Source: Cupriavidus taiwanensis LMG 19424
Lineage (GTDB): Bacteria; Pseudomonadota; Gammaproteobacteria; Burkholderiales; Burkholderiaceae
Direction of reading: 5' to 3'
DNA length: 64,000 bases
Assembly: GCF_000069785.1 (NCBI RefSeq)
Contig: NC_010530.1
Location: forward strand, 1,358,001 to 1,422,000
Shown here one piece after another: positions 1 through 8,540 of the stretch (the stretch's first letter is position 1; every line of letters begins with the position of its first letter). Below the pieces are notes generated by a model, which was given only the letters and a program-made list of their open reading frames with translations, did no database searches and was not told the origin of the DNA. Position numbers and translations under genes: made by a program.

Positions 1-514
1 TCATGACGGCACTCAGATACAGGAAATGCAGATAGTGCGCCAGGCGCTCGGCCGCCGTATCAGGCCGGATCTCTCCGGCCTGTTGGGCCTGTTCGATGAG
101 CTGCACATACAAGGGAAGCATGTCCGAACTGGTCTGCTGCGCCATGCCATCGCGCACTTGCTGGAAGCGGAAGCGGATATACGGCGCCGCATACTGGCGA
201 TGGCGTTCCCACCAGTTGGCCGAGCCATGCCACAGCGTTGCCACGCGTGCGACGAAGGACTCCCGACTCAGAACGTGGTCCGCCACCGCCGCGTGCAGGT
301 CTTGCTCGAGTTCGTTGTGCATCCAGTGCACCAGCACCGCCTCTTTGACGGGGAAGTGGTTGTAGAGCGTGCCTCTCGCCACATCCGCCTCTGCCGCGAT
401 CTGTTCCATCGTGACCGCTTCATAGCCGTCGCGTTCAAACAAGGCGTGCGCGGCGGCAGCGATGCGGTCACGCGTCTGCTTTCTTTTACGGACAATCCGA
501 TCGTCTTCGCTCAT
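1..514 (-). CDS. TetR family transcriptional regulator (C-terminus cut by window edge)
   Basis: Read on the minus strand from the ATG at 514, the frame stays open to the window edge (171 codons), so the C-terminus is missing. The N-terminus carries a TetR helix-turn-helix: residues about 12-57 include TRDRIAAAAHALFERDGYEA, the recognition helix VARGTLYNHFPVKEAV, and a hydrophobic aromatic-rich ligand domain after that. It is divergent from the FAD oxidoreductase at 584, and the 69-bp gap holds a dyad. By family precedent it would repress itself and the oxidoreductase until a ligand binds. The ligand cannot be inferred. Confidence 0.9.
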   Translation of the reverse strand, partial: MSEDDRIVRKRKQTRDRIAAAAHALFERDGYEAVTMEQIAAEADVARGTLYNHFPVKEAVLVHWMHNELEQDLHAAVADHVLSRESFVARVATLWHGSANWWERHRQYAAPYIRFRFQQVRDGMAQQTSSDMLPLYVQLIEQAQQAGEIRPDTAAERLAHYLHFLYLSAVM

Positions 515-529
515 CGCAGTTGCGGCTTA

Positions 530-563
530 ATTGGACATTGTCTAGTATTGTACATTGTCCAAT
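530..563. promoter_or_regulatory. Dyad operator between tetR and the FAD oxidoreductase
   Basis: The inverted repeat ATTGGACA (530-537) / TGTCCAAT (556-563) flanks a core that repeats ACATTGT twice (536-542 and 552-558 approximately). It occupies most of the space between two divergent start codons. The size and position fit a TetR operator overlapping both promoters. Binding is inferred. Confidence 0.7.
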
Positions 564-583
564 ATCGCGAGGGGAAGTCGTTC

Positions 584-2059
584 ATGCGCGCAAGGAAGGA
601 ATTTCCGACGGTGGTTATCGGCGCCGGGCTGTCAGGATTGGCCGCTGCGCTTTCGCTGTCTTGTCGTGGCATCCCGGTGATGGTTGTGGAGGCGCAGCAG
701 AGCGCGGGCGGATGCTGTTCGACCGAAACATCCGACGGATATACCTTTAACAATGGCGCGGTATACGTGGCCGTGCCTTCGTTGCTACGTGCCGCCTTCG
801 GGCGCCTGGGCCTGAGCTTCGATGACGAAGTCGAGCTCGTCGGTATTGCCAAGCCCCACGCGACTTTCCTGGACAATGGCACCGCCGTGCACCTTTCCAC
901 CGCGGAGCATTCGTACGTGGACGGCGCCGACCACAACCGCCGCACGCAGGCGCTGCGAGACGGGCTTGCCAGGCTCGGAGACGATTGGCGTCCGATCTAC
1001 ACAACCCTGGTCCGCGACGTGCTTCCGGAAGAACCGTCGCTGCTACGTACGATCGGCAAACTCTGGAGGCACCTGCCGCGAATGGGCGGGCACATAAACG
1101 GCCTGATCGCGTCCTATTTTCCAGACGGGGATCTGCAAGCTGCCGTCGCTTCGACGTTGCTCTACACGGGCCTGGCGCCCGACCGGCTCCCCGCGACACA
1201 GATCATCGGCTTGCTGGCTTTGCTGGATGAAGGCTTTCACCTGCCGCGCGGCGGCATGGGCGCCATTTGTGATGCACTGCTGCGAGCCCTGCAGGGTCGA
1301 TCCGTCCCGGTACGTTTCGGTACCCGCGTCAGGGAGATCGCCGTCAGCGACGGTCGGGTGCATGGCGTTGTGCTCGCCGACGGAGAACACATCCCAGCCT
1401 CGCACATCGTCGCCACGTGTTCGGGATTGGGTGTCGTGAAGAACCTGCTGCGTGCCGCCGACGTCCCGCGAAGCCTGGCCGCAAAGGCAGATAAGGCTCC
1501 GTTGTCGCACAGAGCCATCTCCATCCAGATCGGATATTCCGGTGCTGCGGCAGCTGACGCGTTCATCGTCAACCATGTACCGGCGATGGAAAAACAAGGC
1601 GCCATGCACGTTATGAGACCCGGCGTCCCGCAATGGATTGCGTACACGCAGCCAACGCGGGTTCTGCCAGAACTGGCACCAGGAGACAGGCATATCATCG
1701 AGTTGTACGCGCCCGCCGGCGATCTTCGCTCGGTATCCGAATGGAATCCGGCATGGAGCGATTCGGCAGTGGACAGATACCTCGACGCGTTGCAGAGGCG
1801 AGTGCCCGGCATGGCCATCGAAAGGATCCGCGTGCTCGATCCGCAGGACTTTGCCCGCGAACGACAACTGTATGAAGGTGCGCTGTATGGCATTGCCCCG
1901 GGTTCGCCACCCCACCGATTCCTCCCGCACCGGACACCGATCCGCGGGCTTTATCTGGGCGGGCAAGCGACGTTCCCGGGCTATGGCGTGCCGTCGGCAA
2001 TGCTGTCTGGCATACAGTCCGCGGAGTCGCTGGTTGCGGACCTGTCTCGGTCGAGCTGA
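584..2059 (+). CDS. Phytoene desaturase/CrtI-like FAD-dependent oxidoreductase
   Basis: A 491-aa protein that starts with a dinucleotide-binding motif, VVIGAGLSGLAAALSL at about residues 10-25, followed by the acidic ribose-binding residue in VVEAQQSAGG. It has the C-terminal FAD signature GLYLGGQATFPGYGVPSAM typical of the CrtI/amine-oxidase superfamily. The ATG at 584 is chosen because GGGGAAG precedes it and the Rossmann motif begins ten residues in; the frame is open further upstream, but that part lies inside the antisense tetR. No phytoene synthase or other carotenoid gene is nearby, so the substrate could be another polyene, lipid or retinoid-like molecule. Control by the divergent TetR is likely. 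Confidence 0.85.
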   Translation: MRARKEFPTVVIGAGLSGLAAALSLSCRGIPVMVVEAQQSAGGCCSTETSDGYTFNNGAVYVAVPSLLRAAFGRLGLSFDDEVELVGIAKPHATFLDNGTAVHLSTAEHSYVDGADHNRRTQALRDGLARLGDDWRPIYTTLVRDVLPEEPSLLRTIGKLWRHLPRMGGHINGLIASYFPDGDLQAAVASTLLYTGLAPDRLPATQIIGLLALLDEGFHLPRGGMGAICDALLRALQGRSVPVRFGTRVREIAVSDGRVHGVVLADGEHIPASHIVATCSGLGVVKNLLRAADVPRSLAAKADKAPLSHRAISIQIGYSGAAAADAFIVNHVPAMEKQGAMHVMRPGVPQWIAYTQPTRVLPELAPGDRHIIELYAPAGDLRSVSEWNPAWSDSAVDRYLDALQRRVPGMAIERIRVLDPQDFARERQLYEGALYGIAPGSPPHRFLPHRTPIRGLYLGGQATFPGYGVPSAMLSGIQSAESLVADLSRSS

Positions 2060-2225
2060 CTTAATTGTCCAGCGTGCGCCGGGTGGCATCAGCCAGGAAG
2101 AAGCACCCGCTCCTCCGGCGATCCACAGGGGATACATTTGAATTTTGCTTACCGGATTCGGGGGATCGGGCCGCCGCGCGGACCTATGTGTGGCATGTCC
2201 GTGAACGGATTTCGCAGGGGCATCG

Positions 2226-2267
2226 GCCCTCTCCCTCCACTCTTCCGCAAGCGGGAGAAGGGAGAAG
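2226..2267. repeat. Imperfect palindromic intergenic element (CTCTCCC...GGGAGAAGGGAG)
   Basis: This pyrimidine-rich arm (CCCTCTCCCTCCACTCTTCC) is followed by GCAAGC and a purine-rich arm (GGGAGAAGGGAGAAG), so RNA from either strand could fold. It sits ten bases beyond the sensor kinase stop and could end transcription of both convergent units. A similar element occurs at about 44588-44620. Confidence 0.5.
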
Positions 2268-2275
2268 ACACGCTT

Positions 2276-3586
2276 TCAGGCTGGCAGGCGCAGCGTGGCT
2301 TGCAGGCCGCCGCCTTCACGATTGGCCAATTGCAGCGTGCCGCCCAGGGCCTGCGTCAGTTGCTGCGCGATCGCCAGCCCGAGGCCGGTGCCGCCGGTGC
2401 CGCGGTTGCGCGAGGTTTCGACGCGGTAGTACGGCTGCATCACGCGCTCCAGTTCCGCCTCCGGAATGCCTGGCCCGCGGTCCTGCACGGCGATCTGCAG
2501 CCAGCCATCGTCCTGCCGCGCCACCGCCAGCGTGACCTCCGCGCCGAACTTCAGCGCGTTGTCGATCAGGTTGGTCAGGATGCGCCGCAGTGCCTGCGGG
2601 CGTGTCAGCAGCGGCGCGCCGGCCTGGCCTTCGATGGCGATAGTATGGCCGGCGTCCAGATAGTCGCCGGCCAGGCTGTCGAGCAGCGCATCGGGATCGA
2701 TGCGGGCCGGGGTCTCGGTGCCGCCCTGCAGGGTGCGCGCATAGGCCACGCCCTCGCGCACCAGGTGCTCCATCTCGCGCAGGTCTTGGTAGAGCTTCTG
2801 CTGGGTCGGCGACGCCTCCATCAGGTCCACGCGCAGTCGCATGCGCGTGATCGGCGTCTGCAGGTCGTGCGAGATCGCGGCGAGGATCTGCACGCGTTCA
2901 TCCAGGTAGCCCGCAATGCGGGCCTGCATGGCATTGAACGCGGCCGCGGCATGGGCCACCTCGGTGGGCCCGGTTTCGGGCACGCGCTGCGCCTTCAGGT
3001 CCGGGCCCAGGTTCTCGGCGGCGCTGGCCAGTTGACTGAGCGGGCGCGTGACCACGCGCACCGCCAGCCAGGCACACGCCACCAGCAGCGCCAGTTGCGC
3101 CGCCAGCATCGCCAGCAGCCACGGCGATACCAGCGAACGCTTGGGCTGCACGTCGATCGTCAGCGGGTTGCCGTCGTGCAGCCGCAGGTGTACCTGGAAG
3201 CCGCCCCCCGGCTGGGCGCTGGCCGAGACGGGATAGCGGCCCTGCAGCGCCTCGGCGATGGTGTCGACGGCCCTGCGCGCCATGGGCGCGCGCGGCGGCT
3301 CGCCCGGGGTGCCGGCATCGAGGCGGTAGCTGTAATTGTCGCGCCGCACGCGTTCCAGCCAGGCGGCGCGCTGGTCCGCCGGCAGCATGTCGAGCATCGC
3401 CACGGAGCTGGCCACGTCGCGCTCCAGGTTGCCCAGCATCAGCCGGTCGGCCACGTTCTTGCGCTCCATCATCACCAGGCTGTACGACAGGCTCTGCGCC
3501 AGCACCAGCCCGACCAGCAGGATCACCATCAGCCGCGCGAACAGCGTACGCGGCCATGCCAGCCTCTTGCGCGCGCGCCCGCTCAT
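2276..3586 (-). CDS. Two-component sensor histidine kinase, EnvZ type
   Basis: A 436-aa membrane sensor. TM1 lies at about residues 14-38 (LMVILLVGLVLAQSLSYSLV), followed by a periplasmic region of about 115 residues, TM2 at about 155-180 and a HAMP linker. The HisKA box ISHDLQTPITRMRLRVDLME puts the phospho-His near residue 239. ATPase boxes are N (LTNLIDNALKFG), G1 (DRGPGIPEAE) and G2 (GTGLGLAI). The start overlaps the response regulator stop by 4 bp, so the two are translationally coupled. The periplasmic signal is unknown. Confidence 0.95.
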   Translation of the reverse strand: MSGRARKRLAWPRTLFARLMVILLVGLVLAQSLSYSLVMMERKNVADRLMLGNLERDVASSVAMLDMLPADQRAAWLERVRRDNYSYRLDAGTPGEPPRAPMARRAVDTIAEALQGRYPVSASAQPGGGFQVHLRLHDGNPLTIDVQPKRSLVSPWLLAMLAAQLALLVACAWLAVRVVTRPLSQLASAAENLGPDLKAQRVPETGPTEVAHAAAAFNAMQARIAGYLDERVQILAAISHDLQTPITRMRLRVDLMEASPTQQKLYQDLREMEHLVREGVAYARTLQGGTETPARIDPDALLDSLAGDYLDAGHTIAIEGQAGAPLLTRPQALRRILTNLIDNALKFGAEVTLAVARQDDGWLQIAVQDRGPGIPEAELERVMQPYYRVETSRNRGTGGTGLGLAIAQQLTQALGGTLQLANREGGGLQATLRLPA

Positions 3587-4323
3587 GCGCGCTCCTCGCG
3601 GATTTCGACGGCGGCGCTGAAGACATAGCCACCGTTGCGCACGGTCTTGATGTAGCGCGGCTCGCGCGCATCGTCGCGCAGGCGCTGGCGCAGGCGGCTC
3701 ACCAGCAGGTCGATCGAGCGCTCGAAGAGTTCGGCGTCGCGGCCCTGGGTCAGGTTCAGCAACTGGTCGCGCGTCAGCACCCGCTGCGGGTGGTCGACGA
3801 AGACGCGCAGCAGCCGGTACTCCGCGCCGCTGAGCGCGACGATTACGTCCTGCTCGTCGATCAGGTGGCGGGCGTTGGTGTCCAGCCGCCATGGGCCGAA
3901 CGCCAGCACGCTGGCCGCCTCGGTGACCTGCAGGTTGGGCGGCAGCATGCGCGTGCGCCGCAGCACCGAACGGATCCGCGCCAGCAGTTCGCGCGCGGCG
4001 AAGGGCTTGACCAGGTAGTCGTCGGCGCCCATCTCCAGCCCCAGGATCCGGTCGGCTTCCTCGTTGCGCGCGGTCAGCATCAACACCGGCAGGTTGCGCC
4101 GCTCGCCCGCGCGCAGGTCGCGGCACAGCGCCAGCCCGTCTTCGCCGGGCAGCATCAGGTCCAGCACCACCAGGTCGACCGAGCCCTTGTCCAGCGCCGC
4201 GCGCATCTCGCGCCCGTTGGCGGCCAGGGACACGCGCATGCCGCTGCGCTCGAGGTAGGCGGCAACCAGTTCGCGGATTTCGCGGTCGTCGTCGACGATA
4301 AGGATATGGTCCTGCGGGGTCAT
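3583..4323 (-). CDS. OmpR family response regulator
   Basis: A 246-aa protein with a receiver domain (acidic triad DDD at 11-13, phosphoacceptor D55 in VVLDLMLPGEDG, switch Lys in YLVKPF) and a C-terminal winged-helix DNA-binding domain (RLRQRLRDD...YIKTVRNGGYVF). The ATG at 4323 begins directly with the receiver fold; longer upstream codons in frame would add a non-homologous extension. It pairs with the kinase that starts inside its stop codon. OmpR-class regulators of this type control envelope, metal or osmotic responses, but the targets cannot be read here. Confidence 0.95.
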   Translation of the reverse strand: MTPQDHILIVDDDREIRELVAAYLERSGMRVSLAANGREMRAALDKGSVDLVVLDLMLPGEDGLALCRDLRAGERRNLPVLMLTARNEEADRILGLEMGADDYLVKPFAARELLARIRSVLRRTRMLPPNLQVTEAASVLAFGPWRLDTNARHLIDEQDVIVALSGAEYRLLRVFVDHPQRVLTRDQLLNLTQGRDAELFERSIDLLVSRLRQRLRDDAREPRYIKTVRNGGYVFSAAVEIREERA

Positions 4324-4559
4324 GGCGGGTCCCGGAAACAAAGAAAAGAAGCAGAAAAGGCGCAGCGGCCGGCTGCGGCACGGCAGGCCGTCGCCTGCCC
4401 TGGTGCCGCCATTATGGGGCGCTGGCGGCGCGCTTTGTATCGCTGTGTATCCGGCCCGGCGCCGGACAAGAAACATTGCACAGCGGACCGGACCTGGAAA
4501 CAACGTGGATACGCCGGCGCGATGCAATGCCGTCATCGCCAATCCGGGAGTCCACCGCC

Positions 4560-5273
4560 ATGATCGATGCCTACCTTGCCTTTGCCGCCGGCGTGCTGAC
4601 GATTGCGTCGCCGTGCGTGCTGCCCGTGCTGCCCATGCTGCTGGGCGCTTCGCTGGGCCAAACCAGCCGCCTGCGCCCGCTGGCGATCGCGCTGGGTTTC
4701 GTTTCCGCCTTTTCTGCGTTGGGCATCGTCTTCGGCGCGCTCTCCAGCGCCTTCAGCGACGCGCCGGGGGTGGTGCGCAACGTGGCCATCGCCGTCCTGC
4801 TCGCCGCCGGCCTGGCCCGGCTGTGGCCGGCCGGCTTCGGGCGCCTCACGGCACCGTTTGCCGCGCCCTTTGCTGCGCTCACCGACCGCGCCGCCGGCGC
4901 CGGCAGCCGCGCCGGCAACGGCCTGGCCGGTGGCTTCGTGCTGGGCATGACGCTGGGCGCGGTATGGACGCCCTGCGCCGGCCCGGTGCTGGCCTCGATC
5001 CTGGCGCTGGTGGCCAAGGTGCAGGACCTGCACCGCGCCGCCGGGCTGCTGGCCCTGTTTGCCGCCGGCGCCGCCGTGCCGATGCTGGGCATCGCCTACG
5101 GGGGCCAGTTCGCCACCACTCATGTGCGCAGGCTGGCACGCCATACGCCGCGGCTGCAGCAGGCCTTCGGCGTGCTGGTGGTAGCGACCGCCATCGCCAT
5201 GTACTTCCAGTACGACACGCTTGCCGTCGCCTGGCTGACCTCGCTTTTCCCCGCAACCCAACCTGGAGCCTGA
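4560..5273 (+). CDS. CcdA/DsbD-type cytochrome c biogenesis membrane protein
   Basis: A 237-aa integral membrane protein with about six hydrophobic segments and the two hallmark cysteine motifs of the CcdA/DsbD transmembrane domain: TIASPCVLPVLPML near the N-terminus and WTPCAGPVLASI in the second half. These cysteines carry reducing equivalents from cytoplasmic thioredoxin across the membrane. The gene is followed after 3 bp by a periplasmic thioredoxin-like gene, the natural electron acceptor. The ATG at 4560 is used because the first TM begins there. Confidence 0.9.
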   Translation: MIDAYLAFAAGVLTIASPCVLPVLPMLLGASLGQTSRLRPLAIALGFVSAFSALGIVFGALSSAFSDAPGVVRNVAIAVLLAAGLARLWPAGFGRLTAPFAAPFAALTDRAAGAGSRAGNGLAGGFVLGMTLGAVWTPCAGPVLASILALVAKVQDLHRAAGLLALFAAGAAVPMLGIAYGGQFATTHVRRLARHTPRLQQAFGVLVVATAIAMYFQYDTLAVAWLTSLFPATQPGA

Positions 5274-5276
5274 ACC

Positions 5277-5816
5277 ATGCCCCGCATCCTTCGCACACTG
5301 TTCGCCGCGGCCGCCTTTGCCGTCGCCCCGCTCGCCATCCAGTCCGCCGCCGCCGCGCCTGCCGCACCCACCGATTACGGCAAGGCGCCTGAATTCACCG
5401 GTATCGGCAAATGGCTGAATTCCGAACCGCTGACCGTTGCCGGCCTGCGCGGCAAGGTCGTGCTGGTCGACTTCTGGACCTACAGCTGCATCAACTGCAT
5501 CAACACCCTGCCCCATGTGCGCAAGTGGTACGACAAATACCGCGACCAGGGCCTGGTCGTGGTGGGCGTCCACACGCCGGAGTATGCGTTCGAGCGCTCC
5601 ACCGGCAATGTCCAGGCCGCGCTCAAGCGTTTCGACATCCGCTACCCGGTGGCGCAGGACAACGCCTATGCCACCTGGAACGCCTGGCGCAACCAGTACT
5701 GGCCCGCCCTGTACCTGGTCGATGCCGACGGCAACGTGGTCTACAAGCACTTCGGCGAAGGCCAGTACGCCGAGACCGAGGCGGCGATCCAGAAGGCCCT
5801 GTCGCAGCGCCGCTGA
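5277..5816 (+). CDS. Secreted TlpA/DipZ-like thioredoxin-fold protein
   Basis: A 179-aa protein with a Sec signal peptide (hydrophobic stretch then AAAAAPAAP, about residues 1-28). The thioredoxin active site lies in DFWTYSCINCINTLP (CINC, residues about 75-78), followed by a cis-Pro region at YWPALYLVDADGNV. The CINC form and surrounding residues resemble the C-terminal domain of DipZ-type proteins. With the CcdA gene just upstream it forms a split DipZ-like pair for reducing extracytoplasmic disulfides. The physiological target is unknown. Confidence 0.9.
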   Translation: MPRILRTLFAAAAFAVAPLAIQSAAAAPAAPTDYGKAPEFTGIGKWLNSEPLTVAGLRGKVVLVDFWTYSCINCINTLPHVRKWYDKYRDQGLVVVGVHTPEYAFERSTGNVQAALKRFDIRYPVAQDNAYATWNAWRNQYWPALYLVDADGNVVYKHFGEGQYAETEAAIQKALSQRR

Positions 5817-5882
5817 CGGGTGCGAAGCCGCCCTGGAGGCGGCTCTCGGGGCGCCCGCCTTGTCTTCCCGCGCATGGGAGTT

Positions 5883-5910
5883 GATACAAATTGTATGCAA
5901 TCTTTGTATC
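5883..5910. promoter_or_regulatory. Cluster of ATACAA/TTGTAT half-sites upstream of the nucleobase permease
   Basis: ATACAA (5884-5889) and TTGTAT (5891-5896) form an inverted repeat with one spacer base. A further TTGTAT lies at 5904-5909, and the outer GATACAAA/TTTGTATC arms also pair. TTGTATACAA-like sites are typical of FadR/GntR regulators, but no GntR gene is adjacent. This dyad is in the 274-bp leader of the permease and probably controls it. Confidence 0.5.
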
Positions 5911-6090
5911 ACGGTTCGCTGATCCCTGTTATTCTTGCACGCCTGTTGAGGCGGGATGCAGTGCCTGCCCGCCTCGCTCGCGGAACAGCCGCCTCTGGCC
6001 CGCGAGCGTGCACGAGGGCGCCAGGTCCCCAGCCCGGCGCCAGAAGAACAAGACAGCCCGCAACATCCGGGCAGACGACAGGAGACTCGA

Positions 6091-7422
6091 ATGGCGCCCT
6101 TGCTATTCCAGGTGGAAGACCGCCCCCCACGGTTGACGACGTTCTTGCTTGCGCTCCAGCACCTGCTGGCCGCGCTGGGCGGCATCATTGCGGTGCCGCT
6201 GGTCATCGGCGGCGCATTGCGCCTGCCCTCCGACCAGGTGGTGGCGCTGGTCAATGCCGCCCTGCTGGGCTCGGGCATCGTCACCATCATCCAGTGCAAG
6301 GGCGTGGGCCCGGTCGGCATCCGCATGCCGTGCGTGATGGGGACCAGCTTTGCCTTTGTCGGCGCGGCCATCAGCGTGGGTGTGGAGCACGGCGTGGCCG
6401 GCATCCTGGGCTCGGCGCTGGCGGGCTCGCTGGTGATGATCCTGGGTAGCTTCTTCATGCCGGCGATCCGCAAACTGTTCCCGCATACCGTCACCAGCGT
6501 GGTCGTGACCATGATCGGCCTGTCGCTGATCCCCGTGGCCATCGACTGGGCCGCCGGCGGCCAGGGCAGCAGCCGCTACGGCGCCCCGGGCAACCTGGCG
6601 ATTGCCGTCGCCGTGCTGGCACTGGTGGTAGCGGTGGTGCAGTGGGGCAAGGGCATGCTGTCGGCCTCGGCCATCGTGGTCGGCATTGCCGGCGGCTACC
6701 TGCTGTGCCTGGCGCTGGGCCTGGTCGACTTTACCCAGTTCCACCAGGCGCCGGTGTTCGCGGTGCCGCAGCCGCTGCACTTCGGCATGTCGTTCCCGAT
6801 CTCCGGCATCGTCGCCATGTCGATCGCCTTCCTGGTCACCATCGTCGAATCGACCGGTACGTTCATGGCGCTGGGCTCGGCCACGCAGCGCCCGGTGTCC
6901 GGCAAATGCCTGTCGCGCGGGATCCTGTGCGATGGCTTTGGCTCGGCCTTCGCCGCGCTGGTGTGCAGCCCGCCGCTGTCCACCTTCGCGCAGAACGTGG
7001 GCGTGGTGTCTCTGACCGGGGTGGCCAGCCGCCATGTGGTGGCGCTGACCGGCGTGATGCTGCTGCTGGCCGGGCTGTTCCCGGTGCTGGGCGCGCTGGT
7101 GGTGACGATCCCGCAGCCGGTGCTGGGCGGTGCTGGCCTGATGATGTTCGCGATGATCGTTTCCGGCGGCATCCAGATGCTGAGCACGGTACGCTTCACG
7201 CAGCGCAATACGCTGATCGTCGCGGTGTCGATCGGCTGCGGCCTCGCCGTGACCTTCCGCCCGGAACTGCTGGCGAAGCTGCCCGCCTTTGTCCACGAGG
7301 TGTTCGGCTCCGGCATCACGGTGGGCTCGCTGTCGGCGGTGATCCTGAACCTGCTGCTGCCCGGCGGCAAGGAAGCCGCCGCCGACGAAGCCGGCCACGG
7401 CACGGTCGGCGAGGCGGCCTGA
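6091..7422 (+). CDS. Nucleobase:cation symporter-2 family permease (xanthine/uracil type)
   Basis: A 443-aa polytopic protein of the NCS2/NAT family with about 12-14 hydrophobic segments. It shows the family signatures QHLLAALGGIIAVPL near the N-terminus, the TM8-like VTIVESTGTFMALG, and the NAT-motif region PLSTFAQNVGVVSLTGVASR, where the N-G residues that set xanthine/urate specificity sit. The ATG at 6091 follows GGAGACTCGA. The sequence looks like the XanQ/UacT/PbuX group, so the likely substrate is xanthine or urate, but this is inferred. The leader holds a dyad operator. The gene stands alone. Confidence 0.9.
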   Translation: MAPLLFQVEDRPPRLTTFLLALQHLLAALGGIIAVPLVIGGALRLPSDQVVALVNAALLGSGIVTIIQCKGVGPVGIRMPCVMGTSFAFVGAAISVGVEHGVAGILGSALAGSLVMILGSFFMPAIRKLFPHTVTSVVVTMIGLSLIPVAIDWAAGGQGSSRYGAPGNLAIAVAVLALVVAVVQWGKGMLSASAIVVGIAGGYLLCLALGLVDFTQFHQAPVFAVPQPLHFGMSFPISGIVAMSIAFLVTIVESTGTFMALGSATQRPVSGKCLSRGILCDGFGSAFAALVCSPPLSTFAQNVGVVSLTGVASRHVVALTGVMLLLAGLFPVLGALVVTIPQPVLGGAGLMMFAMIVSGGIQMLSTVRFTQRNTLIVAVSIGCGLAVTFRPELLAKLPAFVHEVFGSGITVGSLSAVILNLLLPGGKEAAADEAGHGTVGEAA

Positions 7423-7449
7423 ACCCCAATACCCATCGCGCCGGCTGCG

Positions 7450-8025
7450 CTATTCCGCGCCGGCGGCCATCGATGGCTTCAGCAGCGGGTAGGGATTGAT
7501 CGCCCCGCGCGCCGTGTAGATGCCGTAATGCAGGTGTGGCGGCGTGCCCCGCGCATTGCCGCTGGTTCCGACATACCCGAGCACGGTGCCGGCCGAGATG
7601 ATGTCGCCGGCGCGTACGCCGGCGTACCGGTCCAGATGGGCGTAGTAGTGCAGCTGGCGCCCCGGCCCCATCACCCACACCACGTTTCCGCCCAGATTGT
7701 TGGTGCCGACGCGCGTGACGATGCCTTCGGTGGCCGACACCACTTCCCGGCCGCGCGGCGCGAAGATGTCGATGCCCTCGTGCCTGCGCCCGCCGGAGCG
7801 CGCCCCATGCCAGGTATCGCGCAGCGCTTGCGAAGCCACGCCGGCGACCGGCACCGGCAGCGCCGCCGGCTCGGGCCGGGCGGACAGGCGGGCCGCGTAG
7901 ATGGCGCGCTCCAGCGGCGGCTGCAGCCATGGCCAGGCCAGCCAGCCCAGGCCGATCCAGAACGCCAGCCACGCCAGCCGGCGGACCAGCGCAAGCAAAA
8001 GGGGAACGGGACGCGATGCAGCCAT
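7450..8025 (-). CDS. M23 (LytM-type) metalloendopeptidase with N-terminal membrane anchor
   Basis: A 191-aa protein with one N-terminal hydrophobic anchor (about residues 13-35, rich in Trp/Leu) and a C-terminal peptidase M23 fold. Zinc ligands are visible in RRHEGIDIFAPRG and in the HLHYG motif of TPPHLHYGIYT; the general-base His is in LHYYAHLD. Such enzymes cut peptidoglycan cross-links or activate amidases in the periplasm. It converges with the permease (27 bp apart). The ATG at 8025 is preferred because it places the anchor at the N-terminus. Confidence 0.88.
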   Translation of the reverse strand: MAASRPVPLLLALVRRLAWLAFWIGLGWLAWPWLQPPLERAIYAARLSARPEPAALPVPVAGVASQALRDTWHGARSGGRRHEGIDIFAPRGREVVSATEGIVTRVGTNNLGGNVVWVMGPGRQLHYYAHLDRYAGVRAGDIISAGTVLGYVGTSGNARGTPPHLHYGIYTARGAINPYPLLKPSMAAGAE

Positions 8026-8172
8026 ATGCCTTCGACGGCAGCCTGTCGCGCGAATTCCCCGTCCAAGCCACCTTAACGGGCCGTACGCGCCACTTCTGAC
8101 TGCCATGCGGACCGAACCATCGGCGCCGCGGCCGGTCATAACGGGACCGTTTTCATTGCAACAGGAGAACCC

Positions 8173-8481
8173 ATGGACTGTCCGGTGTGCCCGCAAACCC
8201 AGCTCGTGATGTCCGAACGCCAGGGCATCGAAATCGATTACTGCCCCAAGTGCCGCGGCGTCTGGCTGGACCGGGGCGAACTCGACAAGATCCTGGAGCG
8301 CTCGGCAGCGGCCCCCACGCAGCAGGCCACGATGTACCAACCGCCACAGCAGCAGGCCCCCATGCACAGCGCGCCGCCCCAGCAGGGCTCCCAGCGCGGC
8401 TATGGTGACCGCGACCGCTACTACGAGCGCGAGCAGAAGCACTATCGGAAAAAGAGCATCTGGCACGAGCTGTTCGACTAA
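8173..8481 (+). CDS. Zinc-ribbon (zf-TFIIB) domain protein
   Basis: A 102-aa protein. The first 45 residues carry paired CxxC motifs (MDCPVCP and IDYCPKCRGVWLDRGELDKI), the classic zf-TFIIB domain. The rest is a Gln/Pro linker (QPPQQQAPMHSAPPQQGS) and a charged, Arg/Tyr-rich tail ending in KKSIWHELFD. A strong ribosome site (AGGAGAA) precedes the ATG. The role is unknown; the family is widespread as small solitary cytosolic proteins. A strong hairpin terminator follows. Confidence 0.88.
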   Translation: MDCPVCPQTQLVMSERQGIEIDYCPKCRGVWLDRGELDKILERSAAAPTQQATMYQPPQQQAPMHSAPPQQGSQRGYGDRDRYYEREQKHYRKKSIWHELFD

Positions 8482-8500
8482 GCCGGCCAACGATTGAGAG

Positions 8501-8524
8501 AAAGGGCGACCACGGTCGCCCTTT
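8501..8524. terminator. Bidirectional hairpin terminator
   Basis: A perfect 11-bp stem, AAAGGGCGACC / GGTCGCCCTTT with a 2-nt loop, lies between the convergent zinc-ribbon gene (ends 8481) and gamma-glutamyltransferase gene (ends 8541). It would terminate both. Confidence 0.85.
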
Positions 8525-8540
8525 CCACGTTGACGTCCCG

